Part shown: one piece after another, positions 7,478 through 16,700 of the stretch
Layout: every line of letters starts with the position of its first letter
How positions within the stretch are numbered: position 1 is the first letter of the stretch
NCBI GenBank assembly: GCA_018657655.1
Contig: JABHWQ010000450.1
Span: 1 to 20,485, forward strand
DNA length: 20,485 nucleotides
DNA from: Chloroflexota bacterium
GTDB taxonomy: Bacteria; Chloroflexota; Dehalococcoidia; SZUA-161; SpSt-899
Direction of reading: 5' to 3'
Position numbers and translations under genes: made by a program
Notes under the pieces: generated by a model
Database searches by the model: none
What the model was told of the DNA's origin: nothing
Seen by the model: only the letters and a program-made list of their open reading frames with translations

Positions 7478-9370
7478 TTATTTAGCCAAAGGTACCTTGA
7501 AAACAAATCTGCTCCCTTCTCCTTCAACAGATGTAACGGATATGTTTCCGTTCTGCAATTCCATAAATTCCTTAGCAATGTATAATCCCAAACCAGATCC
7601 ACCGTCCGGCGTAGGACTACCGCCAAAAATCTGATTCCTGGAAAAGAGTTTGGCGATTGTATCGGGAGACATACCCTTGCCTGTATCGGATACTGTCACC
7701 ACAGCACAACTACCATTTCTTTCAGCGCGAATATCTACAGATCCGTTCTCCGTAAACTTGAGCGCATTGTTGATGATGTTACACAACGCCTCGACCATCT
7801 TATCTTCGTCAGCCAGCACCACAATATTCTCTTCTGAAAATTCCACATTCAGCGCTAATCCCTTGCTCTCCATTGGCTCGCTATATTCCCTTGTCGCATG
7901 GCCCACGATCTCCATAAGGTTAACCGGTTCTATTTCAACCGATACTACTCCACGTTCTATCCTCGATACATTGAGCAAATCCGAAATCAGGTTATAGTTT
8001 TTAGCACTAATCAACTGCATTTCCCCAAGATACTGCTTTTGTTTATCAGTCAGCTCACCTGCCAAACCAGAAAGCATATTATCAACATATCCTCTGATCA
8101 CACCAACCGGCGTTCTCAGTTGATGAGATACCAGGGAAACAAAATCGGTTTTCATCTGCTCGATTCGTTTGCGTTCGGTGATATCACGGACAAAACATAG
8201 CCGTACCATCTCGCCCCGATAATCAATTGGATTGGAATTAACTTCAATCCAGAGATGCTCTCCAAGGCCATTACTTATAGGCAATTGGCACATGCTCGAT
8301 TGTTGGATATCGGAGGAAAACTGGCCCGGGTTTTCTATGAGCGATTGCCTTTCGGAATCACTTAACTCGCTCATATTGTCTGTCAGAGCGATAGTCATGA
8401 GACGACCGATATTTTTGCCTACCAGATCGCCTCCAGCCAATCCAAACAATTCTGTCGCTCTTTGATTCACAAAAATGATCACCCCATCTTTTACCAAAAC
8501 AATGCCGTCAGGGCTCAACTCAACAAGAGATGAGTATTCCTGTTCACGTTTTCTAATTTCCGCTTCCGCAAGCTTACGCTCGGTAATATCGCGAAAGATT
8601 CCTCTGGCGGCGACTAATTCACCATCGATTATCCTGGCGCCAATACTGCCTTCAACGAATACCTTGCAGCCATCTTTGGTCAGGAAAGTGGTCTTGATAT
8701 TAACAAATTCCTTTCCCCTCGCCAGCTGTTCAAAAATAGCCGTGCAATGTCTCCGTTGATCTGGTACCAATATGTCCGTGAACCTCAAGTGTTCCAACTC
8801 ACCCCATTCATACCCCAATATTCGATGCCAAGCCCGGTTGACATAAACAAACCGGCCATCTTTGTCAACGCTTTGAATCAAGTCATTGGCATTTTCAAAT
8901 AGATCTCGATACCTCTCTTCGCTTTCGTGTAATCGAGTTTCCGTCCAATTTAGCTTCCTTTCGGTGTCTAATTGTCGAATGGCCCTGTCTACCACCTCAG
9001 GCACCATGTCGATAAAACCAGTATCCTTGATCAGATAATCCATGGCACCAAGTTTCATCATCTCAACGGCTACCCTCTCATCACCCTGGCCTGTTACCAT
9101 GATAAAGGGAACCTGCCCATACGTTTTTGTCAACGTTTCCACCACTTGTTTGCCCGTCATATCCGGCAACATATAATCCAATAGAAGTATCGTATTCCCA
9201 TTTGGCTGGAATTGATCAATAGCTTCAGAACCGGTCAACGCAGAAGTGTTTTCAAAGCCTGCTCTTCGCAGATACCTCCCGATCAAATGATTCAGGTCCG
9301 CATCATCTTCGACGATCAGGACCGTAGTATCAACTTTGTAATAATCATCATGCACAGATGAATAACTCAT
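7478..9370 (-). CDS. REC-PAS-PAS hybrid histidine kinase
   Basis: 630 aa, cytoplasmic. Receiver 15-135 (VEDDAD, D65 in LDYMLPDMTG, VTGQGDE, K115). PAS1 about 150-265, with the LFENANDLIQ start and the GIFRDITERK end. PAS2 about 278-403. HisKA 405-475 with phospho-His H416 in LVSHQLRTP. HATPase 515-630 with N-box NIINNALKF, G1 box SDTGKGM and G2 box GSGLGL. All catalytic motifs are intact, so this should be an active kinase whose input includes its own phosphorylated receiver. PAS1 is a near copy of PAS1 in the 1089-aa kinase. The ATG at 9370 is preceded by GGAGGT about 11 bases away, within an inverted repeat, and by a closer AAAAGG. Confidence 0.93.
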   Translation of the reverse strand: MSYSSVHDDYYKVDTTVLIVEDDADLNHLIGRYLRRAGFENTSALTGSEAIDQFQPNGNTILLLDYMLPDMTGKQVVETLTKTYGQVPFIMVTGQGDERVAVEMMKLGAMDYLIKDTGFIDMVPEVVDRAIRQLDTERKLNWTETRLHESEERYRDLFENANDLIQSVDKDGRFVYVNRAWHRILGYEWGELEHLRFTDILVPDQRRHCTAIFEQLARGKEFVNIKTTFLTKDGCKVFVEGSIGARIIDGELVAARGIFRDITERKLAEAEIRKREQEYSSLVELSPDGIVLVKDGVIIFVNQRATELFGLAGGDLVGKNIGRLMTIALTDNMSELSDSERQSLIENPGQFSSDIQQSSMCQLPISNGLGEHLWIEVNSNPIDYRGEMVRLCFVRDITERKRIEQMKTDFVSLVSHQLRTPVGVIRGYVDNMLSGLAGELTDKQKQYLGEMQLISAKNYNLISDLLNVSRIERGVVSVEIEPVNLMEIVGHATREYSEPMESKGLALNVEFSEENIVVLADEDKMVEALCNIINNALKFTENGSVDIRAERNGSCAVVTVSDTGKGMSPDTIAKLFSRNQIFGGSPTPDGGSGLGLYIAKEFMELQNGNISVTSVEGEGSRFVFKVPLAK

Positions 9371-9381
9371 TACCTTTTGAC

Positions 9382-9399
9382 ACCTCCATAACTGGAGGT
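9382..9399 (-). promoter_or_regulatory. Inverted repeat overlapping the ribosome binding site of the REC-PAS-PAS kinase
   Basis: On the minus strand ACCTCC, a six-base loop and GGAGGT form a perfect 6-bp stem. The GGAGGT arm is the strongest Shine-Dalgarno-like sequence ahead of the ATG at 9370. Folding would hide it, so the hairpin may lower or tune translation of the kinase relative to the REC-PAS gene upstream. It is seen directly; the regulatory role is inference. Confidence 0.45.
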
Positions 9400-9431
9400 C
9401 TTGTTCACGATGATGACCAGTAAATAGCGCA

Positions 9432-10352
9432 TTAGAGATATTCCTTCACCGTCATAGATTCCTGTACTGCCCGAAGCTTTTCCGTGCGCTCCTCCAGCGC
9501 AGCCACAATCTGTTCGATTTGCCTCGTTCCTTCCGATTGCTCAGATATCACTTCCTGCGCCTGCCTGAGTTCAGTGATATCAGCAAAAACTGTGGTAAAC
9601 TCACCACTGCAAGGTGAAAATACAATGATCCTATAATGCTTATTCAGCGGTGCCACGAATTGTTCAACACTTAGCGGTTCTCCCCCTAAAGCCACCCGCC
9701 CGTACATCTTTGTGAGAGGGCTATTCTCTGTTCCTGGCATGACTTCGCTCACGCGGCGTCCGGCTATTTCCTTTCCCTTTAGACCCGTTATATCCTCAAA
9801 GGACTGGTTGGCTTCGAGAAATACATAGTCGATCGGTTCTCCTTCATCGTTAGTCACTATCGAGTGAAAAGCAATGCCGTTCAGCGAGTTTTCAAAGAGA
9901 GTTCGATATCGTTTCTCACTCTCTTGTAGCTGAGCTTCCGTCCATAACAGTTTACTTTCGGTGGCCAGTTGCTCAACTACACGACAGGCTACCTTCAATA
10001 GGCGCCCCATAAAATCTTGCTCTTTTATCACATAATCACGCGCACCGAGCTTCATCATCTCAACCGCCGTTTTCTCATCCCCTTGTCCCGTGATGACAAT
10101 AAAAGGAATCGGGCCATGAAATTCCGTCAGTTGTTCAATCACCTGACTTCCGGTCATATCGGGCAAAATATGGTCCAGTATAAGTAGCATGCTTCGATTT
10201 GCATCAAACTTCTTAAGTGCTTCGGTGCCATTAACAGCAGAGGCCGTTTCGAAGCCAGCACTCGTTAGATTGTTACAGATCAAACGGTTCAATCCCTCGT
10301 CATCTTCAACAACGAGTACATGCCCCTCAATCTTCCAATCGTTCTTATGCAT
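9432..10352 (-). CDS. REC-PAS protein lacking a kinase domain
   Basis: 306 aa from the ATG at 10352; a GTG at 10364 would add four residues. The ATG lies inside the end of the upstream regulator gene (8-bp overlap), implying translational coupling. Receiver 8-128 (VVEDDEG, D60 in LDHILPDMTG, ITGQGDE, K110 in VIKEQ). PAS 143-262, starting YRTLFENSLNGIAF and ending FADITELRQAQ. Residues 262-300 are a coiled-coil-like helix. It ends at a stop with no HisKA or HATPase. The receiver and the linker to PAS are close copies of those in the kinases at 7478-9370 and 1-1174. It is either a kinase that lost its catalytic half or a signalling adaptor that binds a kinase through the coil. Confidence 0.88.
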   Translation of the reverse strand: MHKNDWKIEGHVLVVEDDEGLNRLICNNLTSAGFETASAVNGTEALKKFDANRSMLLILDHILPDMTGSQVIEQLTEFHGPIPFIVITGQGDEKTAVEMMKLGARDYVIKEQDFMGRLLKVACRVVEQLATESKLLWTEAQLQESEKRYRTLFENSLNGIAFHSIVTNDEGEPIDYVFLEANQSFEDITGLKGKEIAGRRVSEVMPGTENSPLTKMYGRVALGGEPLSVEQFVAPLNKHYRIIVFSPCSGEFTTVFADITELRQAQEVISEQSEGTRQIEQIVAALEERTEKLRAVQESMTVKEYL

Positions 10353-10803
10353 ATATTTTCCCACTCAATACCGGGACTTGGACAATCTTAAGAAAACATC
10401 CCAACTGCTGTATCGTATCGCTGAATTTTTCGTAGTCGACAGGTTTGGCGATATAATTAGAGCAGCCCAGAAAGTGGCATTTCTGAATTTCTTTTGGGTC
10501 ATCAGTGGTAGTGAGCATTATCACAGGCATTTTTTTCAGCTCTTCATCTGCTTTGACTTGTCTCAATACTTCTTGCCCATCTACCTTTGGCATCCGGATG
10601 TCCAAGAGCAGTAGGTAGGGGGTACCGCTCTCACGATAAGGGCCATCGCCTCTGCAGAATAGGAAGTCCAATATTTCTTCCCCATCGTGAAAATGGATGA
10701 GATCATTGGATATACCTGATCGTTTGAGGTTCTTTTTGATTAGGGCTGCATGCCCCATATCATCCTCGGCAATAAGTACAACCAGTTCGTTTCCATTTGC
10801 CAT
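10345..10803 (-). CDS. Rcp1-type single-domain response regulator
   Basis: 152 aa. The receiver has IAEDDMG, phospho-acceptor D68 in LLLDIRMPKVDG, T98-T100 in MLTTTDD and K120 in YIAKPVD. The long insert after the first helices (DGEEILDFL...GPYRESG) and the KADEELKKMPV and KPVDYEKF motifs are typical of Rcp1-like regulators, which in cyanobacteria pair with phytochrome kinases. The kinases at 11279-13651 and 13730-16999 have the SHDLRSP type of H-box often found with such regulators and lie just upstream, so they are the likely partners. The ATG at 10803 has GAGGAG about 10 bases upstream; an in-frame TTG at 10848 seems less likely. It ends within the start of the REC-PAS gene. Confidence 0.92.
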   Translation of the reverse strand: MANGNELVVLIAEDDMGHAALIKKNLKRSGISNDLIHFHDGEEILDFLFCRGDGPYRESGTPYLLLLDIRMPKVDGQEVLRQVKADEELKKMPVIMLTTTDDPKEIQKCHFLGCSNYIAKPVDYEKFSDTIQQLGCFLKIVQVPVLSGKIYA

Positions 10804-10844
10804 TGTATCGGTTTCTCCTCTCCCCGTCTTTCTTTGCAGGTGAT

Positions 10845-11274
10845 TCAATTCTCTATTGCCATATTCAGAAAATCGCCAAACTGCCGGATGGTCTCAGCGA
10901 ACTGCTCGAAGTCCACGGACTTTTCGATATACAAGCTGCATCCAAGTGACTGTCATCTGCCGATTGCCCAGGGATCATCGGACACACCGAATACAATCAT
11001 TGGTACGTCCTTCAATTCCTCATCCCCTTTTTATCTCTCGCAAGACATCAATGCCATCGAATTTCGTAATACTCAGGTCCAGCAATAACATATACGGGAT
11101 GCCGCTTTGCCTGTACTGGCCTTTGCCCTTTTGTCTGAAAAAGTCCAGCACTTCCTCTCCATCATGAAAATGGATAATATCATTTGACATTCCCTTTCTC
11201 TTGAGCGTATTCTGAATCAGACCCGCTTGTCCCATATCACTCTCAGCCACGAGAATGACTATGTCATCACTCAT
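10845..11274 (-). pseudogene. Broken Rcp1-type response regulator
   Basis: The ATG at 11274 opens a receiver closely similar to the intact one at 10345-10803 (NDIIHFHDGEEVLDF, then LLLDLS with the phospho-acceptor Asp). The frame ends after about 84 codons at a run of five A and four G near 11020-11030. Removing one G restores IKRDEELKDVPM and continues the homology. Further on an in-frame TGA interrupts the alignment just before SLGCSLYIEKSVDFEQF, and the frame stops at 10845. The motif IAEDDMG reads VAESDMG and the Thr position is changed (VFGVS). Frameshift, stop and altered residues together indicate a decayed duplicate. It starts four bases after the stop of the membrane kinase. Confidence 0.85.
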
Positions 11275-11278
11275 GATT

Positions 11279-13651
11279 TCATTTACCCGTCATTTCATCG
11301 ACTTCAATTGGTAATGATACAAAGAATTTGCTCCCCAATCCTTGCTCTGATTCCACCCATATCTCGCCCCCATGTCTTCCCAAAGTCCTTCGGGTAATAG
11401 TGAGGCCTAATCCCTCTCCCTGATCGTTCCTTGGATTGAGTTGGTGGAATATTTCGAAAATCTTCTCACTATACTCCTGCCGAATGCCTATGCCATTGTC
11501 TTCAACGCAATAGACAGCTTTTCCATCTTCGTTCCACCCAGATATTTTGATCAGACCGGGCCTTTTTTTGTGGTCCAGGTATTTCAGTGCATTATCAAAA
11601 AGGTTGGAGAACACGACTCTGAGCTGCTCATAGTCTCCTTTGCATGGAGGCAGGTCTCCCATCTCAACCGTAACCTTCATTTTGGCAATTTCGTGCTCAA
11701 ATCCTCTTTCAATACTCACTAGCAATTGATTCATGTTCAGATTATTCATTTCAGGCTTCTGCCTCCCTGCCCTTGAAACCTGGGAGAGACCAATAAGCAA
11801 GGCTTCCATCTTTGCCGAATTGATCTTGATATGGCTAAGGCTCTCCTCCATATCGGATTCCATTATTAAATCGAGTCTTTCACGTATCTCATCAGGGATA
11901 TCGAGACCCCTGATAGCATCATTCATCCCTTCTAGAGAGCTATCCAGTTCTTTGGCAAAACCCTGAATATTAAGTACGGGAGACCTCAAATCATGTGAAC
12001 TGACATAGATGATTTCGTCCTGTTCCATGTTCCTCTTTATAAGTTCAGCAGTGAGATCTTCCAGCTCTTTTTGCGCCTGCATACGTTGAGTGATATCTGT
12101 ATGAATACCAACAAGTCCGATAACATTTCCCGAATCGTCTTTAACCGCATCGGCACGCAACGAGACATAGATTTTACGCCCTGTTTTTGATATCATTTCA
12201 ATCTCACTGGCCCAAGACTCGCCAGCCATAATACTGTTAAATACATCTCGTGCTATTTCCGTATCCGCATATAATGCGGGGCCACCACCTTCGGCAACTA
12301 TTTCCTCTATCGAATATCCAAACAGTTCGGTGAAAGCCTTGTTCTGATAGAAGTGATTACCCAGGGAATCTGACATTCCAATAGCTTCATTTGAGCTTTC
12401 AACCGCTTTAGTTATGCGTTGCAGCTCCGATTCCACCCGCTTACGCTCGGTGATATCGGTTGCGATGAGCACAACTGATATTTCCTCACCGGCAAGGGAG
12501 ACCGGATTCATGCGATTGAGGGAATATCTCGTTCCTTCCGGGAGATCCACCATTGTTTCCACGCTCTGAATCTGTCCAGTGTCGAGAGCTTTCCGGAAAG
12601 TATTTTCAAAAATGTCACGATCCTCCGGTGGTACGAACATCAGTGCCCTTTGGCCAACGACATCTTCTTCGTTGTGTCCGGGATTGACCCGATTGACCCT
12701 CTGGATCCTGCCATCTGTATCAAGAACGAATACGGAGTCGGGCAACGCCTCGGAAAGAGTGCGCTGGAATGCTTCCGAGTTACGCAAGGCATCCTCCGCC
12801 TGTTTGCGTTCTGTAACTTCATGATTTGACCTTTGCATCTCACTCAGTGAATAGATGGTTATTCCCAGAAGCGGCATGCAATAACTTACGATGTTCGCCC
12901 AGTGGGCAGTATCAAAATAGACATCAAACAACTGTTTGGAGAAGGACATATAGATCTGTCCTCCTAAACTGAGGAGTATGGATGCCACAAGCATACCGGT
13001 AAAAATATCCTTTTTTACCAAAAACCGATTTATGGTAAGCGCAAAAGCAATCAAGAATAGCATCGCAGAAACAAAATCAAGCGGTCTGGAAATAAACCTT
13101 TCCGGGTATACGAATCGAGGCAGATCAATCAAGAAAGCAAGAACTGTTAGCCCTCCACCTATCAGCACACCAATTGTGGTAAACATAACGGCTTCACGTT
13201 TGGCGATGATTGCTGTCTTCATTCTGTCTTCCAACAATGCCGCAGCGATTATCATAGAAACCAAGGTAAGCCTTCCGGCAACATAGGTGCCAGGGATAAA
13301 TCTGGACAAGTCTACGTCTGAATTCTCGAATAGCCTCTCGAAACTCAGGATACCGTGCACAAGGCCCTCACTCCCACAAACAAAAAAGCCTACTCCGATT
13401 ATCAGGAAGTACCTGCTTTGAGAGCTAATGAAGAACGTAAGGCATGCCACACCAGCGATCATGGAAATTAAGGCACTACACATCTCTATGCATGCATGAA
13501 ACTCGTTTGAGCTAGTCCAATCAGAGGTGATTAGCATAGGCCTGACTGCCATAAAGACAAAAACAATTGCTACATACAAAATGATATAGTTCTTCATACC
13601 ATTTAACGTAAAACCCCTTGTTATGCCTATGGCATTTCCCAGCGTCGTCAT
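11279..13651 (-). CDS. Membrane PAS-PAS histidine kinase
   Basis: 790 aa from the ATG at 13651; upstream TTG/GTG starts would add up to 18 polar residues. Residues 20-270 hold about eight hydrophobic segments (roughly 21-40, 58-75, 80-100, 123-140, 154-175, 190-210, 215-236, 250-270), resembling MASE-type membrane sensor regions; MASE3 is the nearest I can suggest, with low certainty. PAS1 is about 293-405 (ends ATDITERKR), PAS2 412-525 (ends HTDITQRMQ). HisKA has H553 in VSSHDLRSPVLNIQG. HATPase has N-box NLFDNALKYL (688), G1 EDNGIG (718-723) and G2 GEGLGL (745-750). The kinase core closely matches the 1089-aa kinase just upstream. All catalytic motifs are intact. The ligand is unknown. Confidence 0.92.
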   Translation of the reverse strand: MTTLGNAIGITRGFTLNGMKNYIILYVAIVFVFMAVRPMLITSDWTSSNEFHACIEMCSALISMIAGVACLTFFISSQSRYFLIIGVGFFVCGSEGLVHGILSFERLFENSDVDLSRFIPGTYVAGRLTLVSMIIAAALLEDRMKTAIIAKREAVMFTTIGVLIGGGLTVLAFLIDLPRFVYPERFISRPLDFVSAMLFLIAFALTINRFLVKKDIFTGMLVASILLSLGGQIYMSFSKQLFDVYFDTAHWANIVSYCMPLLGITIYSLSEMQRSNHEVTERKQAEDALRNSEAFQRTLSEALPDSVFVLDTDGRIQRVNRVNPGHNEEDVVGQRALMFVPPEDRDIFENTFRKALDTGQIQSVETMVDLPEGTRYSLNRMNPVSLAGEEISVVLIATDITERKRVESELQRITKAVESSNEAIGMSDSLGNHFYQNKAFTELFGYSIEEIVAEGGGPALYADTEIARDVFNSIMAGESWASEIEMISKTGRKIYVSLRADAVKDDSGNVIGLVGIHTDITQRMQAQKELEDLTAELIKRNMEQDEIIYVSSHDLRSPVLNIQGFAKELDSSLEGMNDAIRGLDIPDEIRERLDLIMESDMEESLSHIKINSAKMEALLIGLSQVSRAGRQKPEMNNLNMNQLLVSIERGFEHEIAKMKVTVEMGDLPPCKGDYEQLRVVFSNLFDNALKYLDHKKRPGLIKISGWNEDGKAVYCVEDNGIGIRQEYSEKIFEIFHQLNPRNDQGEGLGLTITRRTLGRHGGEIWVESEQGLGSKFFVSLPIEVDEMTGK

Positions 13652-13729
13652 ATCAAGATTTCCCTTGCTTTTGATACTCCCATTTGTTCGAGCAATCCCA
13701 ACCAATTGCCGTAACTACCTGCTTAGTAT

Positions 13730-16700
13730 TCACGCAACGATTCCTTCTGGTTCAACCAATGATCCACTATCAAGCGACTCTCTCTGATCAACTTTGTCAG
13801 GTAATGCCACAAAGAACTTGCTGCCTATTCCGTACACCGAATCGAGCCACATTCTTCCGTGATGTTTGCCCACGATTTTCTTGATTATCGTCAAACCCAA
13901 ACCTTCTCCAGGGGTTGCATTAGCATCGATTCGGTGAAACATCTGAAACACCTTCTCTTTGTGTTCTTCGGGAATACCTACCCCGTTATCTTCCACACAA
14001 TAGACTACCTGATCATTCTCTTTGCACCCAGTCACCCTGATAACCCCCTGCCTGTCGGTATCGAGATATTTCAGGGCATTACCCAACAGGTTTGAGAAAA
14101 CCTGGTTCATCTGCGACTGATCCCCAAAGCAATTAGGGAGATCAGATATTTCCACTTGCACGCCTCTTTCTCTCAGTTGATGTTCAAAAGAGTTTTGAAC
14201 ATCAACTATCAGGGCATTCATATCGAGGTCTGTTAGACTCGGCGTCAACCGTCCCGCTCTAGACACCTGCAAGAGACCTGAAAGCAAGATTTCCATCTTG
14301 GACACGCTCGACTGTATGAAATTGAGGGATTCAGGAATATCCTCTTCAAGAACCGGGATAAAGTTTTCTCGTACTTCCGGCAAGATATCTTCTTTTTCTA
14401 TGATTGAAATCAATTCCTTAACCGATACATCCAACTCCCGGCTAAAGCCCTGTATATTTACCATAGGTGACCTGAGATCATGAGAAGTTACATAGATAAC
14501 TTGCTCTAATTCCTTGTTTATATCCTCAAGCTCTCGATTGAGCCTTTCGCGCTCCTCTTGAGATATCCTGATCTCGTTAAGTGCCTGTTCAAGTTCGGTA
14601 TGTGCCTTGATAAGGAGGTCATTTTGTTCCTGTTTGGCTTTGAGAATCTCACTTTGTTCTTTCTCGGCGCTCTTTAGGTTAGTGATGTCAACCATATGTG
14701 CCAGAGCTCCAGTCGTTTTGCCTTCAGCATCCTTAATGGGCGCAGCAGTATATATTACCGGCAAGTCCCGGCGATCCGTATCAATGACACATTCCCCACT
14801 CACTGTTTTGTCCTTACTCATCGCTTTCTTGCAGAAGCATTTAGATGTGTGACAATGGTTGTTTTTGAATAGGTCGTAGCATTTAATACCCGTTACCTGT
14901 TCAACTGTATTGCCAACAGCAGCAGCCCCTGCTGGATTTATAAAGGTGATATTGAAGCCTTTATCGATAGTCAGGGTTGGTGTGGGAATACTGTTTAAGT
15001 ATCCAACCAGTATTCTTTGACTGTTCAAGCTATCCTGTAGTTCTTTCTCTGATTGCTTTCGTTCGGTAATATCCCTGGTAACACTGACAAATCCAGCTGG
15101 ATGACCGGAACTATCGTGCATTAATGAGGCAGTTATTTCACCTTCGAATTCTCGTCCTGACTTATCCAAAAGGGTGTATTCTCTCGTATCATTGATTCCA
15201 CACTCCAACACACTCATCGTGTGATTCATCAATTTGTCATGGTCCTTCTCAGCAATAAATTCGGCCGCATTTCGCCCCACAACTTGTTTCTTTTGGTCGT
15301 GTTTGAACATTCGACAAAAAGCCTCGTTCGCTTCTACGACGGTGCCTTCCAGGTCGGTGACGCTCACACCATCCCCAATAGTTCCAAACATTGTGCTTAA
15401 TTTCTCTTCACTCTCTTTCAGTGCCATTTCTGACCGCTTGCGTTCCGAGACGTCCCTTGCAATCACCAGAAGCCCCTCAGTTTTGCCATGTTTCTGAAGT
15501 GGACCTAAGCTAGCCTCGACAGAAACAAGATGGCCCTTCTTGTGAGAAACTTCCAATTCAATTACACCCCCCACATCACTCCCCACCATCATTGAGTTGA
15601 AGCGTTTAGACACGGCTTTCACACACTCGGAACTGATGAAATCAAGTTCGGCAAAATTCCTACCAATCACTTCACGTGGTTCATAGCCAAAGATGTCCTT
15701 TATCCTTGTATTTGCATTGACAATGATGCCAGACATGTCGAGGTGGATGATTGGATCACTGGCATTCTCGAAGATCGCCCTGAGTTTCTCTTCACTTTTT
15801 GTTAGCGCCTCTTCGGCTTGCCTATGTTCACAGATTGCCCCTAATTGCGACGCCACGGAGTCAATGATATGTCTTTCGCCTATCGTGAAGGGACCTTCGT
15901 GCAAATCGGGCATTTCCTTTTGGTAGTAGACCTCCACCGTCCCAACAGCTTCACTGGACGCAACTATTTCCGTGGATAGCTTCCAGCGTGTTACTTCAAA
16001 ATTGGTCGTTGTGTACTCGGTTCCATTGTAAGTTACTCTTGCACAAGTTAGCTCGGGGTACTGCCAAGCATGGGGAAGGGAATCTACGAGACGCTGGAAT
16101 ATTCTCTCCATCTTTTCGGGCAAAGCGGCAAGTGTGGATAGGCCGTAAAGGCAATTGAGCTCTTTGAGCCGTGCGGATAGCTTGGAATTAGCTCTGTTTG
16201 CTGCTGCTTCAGCCAGTTTTCGCTCGGTGATATCCCTGAATATTCCCCTGGTTGCAACGAATATTCCATCTTTAACCCAGGCATTAACGTTGCCTTCTAC
16301 GTATACTTCTTGCCCTTCTTTTGTTAGAAACGTAGTTTGAATGTTTGTGAATTCCTGCCCCTGTATAACCTGGTTTAGTAGGTCCATACACTGAGTCGTT
16401 TGATCGGCAGTTATGACATCCGTGAGTTTCAAGTTTTCGAGGTCATCCTTTTCGTAGCCTAATGTATTGAGCCATGCTGAATTTACATACATGAACCTAC
16501 CATCCGCATCAACGCTTTGAATCAAGTCATGGGCGTTTTCGAATAGATCTCGGTACTTCTCCTCACTGGCGCGAAGCGCTACCTCAATGCGTTTGCGTTC
16601 CGCAACTTCATGAGATATGGCGTCACGATCTTTCTTTGTGCGGATAGCAGACCTGAGCCGTGCCAAAAGAACAGGCAACACAATTGGTTTTGTTGCATAA

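Noticed and set aside
10804..10848. N-terminal extension of the intact Rcp1-type regulator from a TTG
   Set aside because: It overlaps the end of the broken regulator, adds a non-conserved Arg-rich leader, and the ATG at 10803 has a purine-rich site upstream and gives a normal receiver length.
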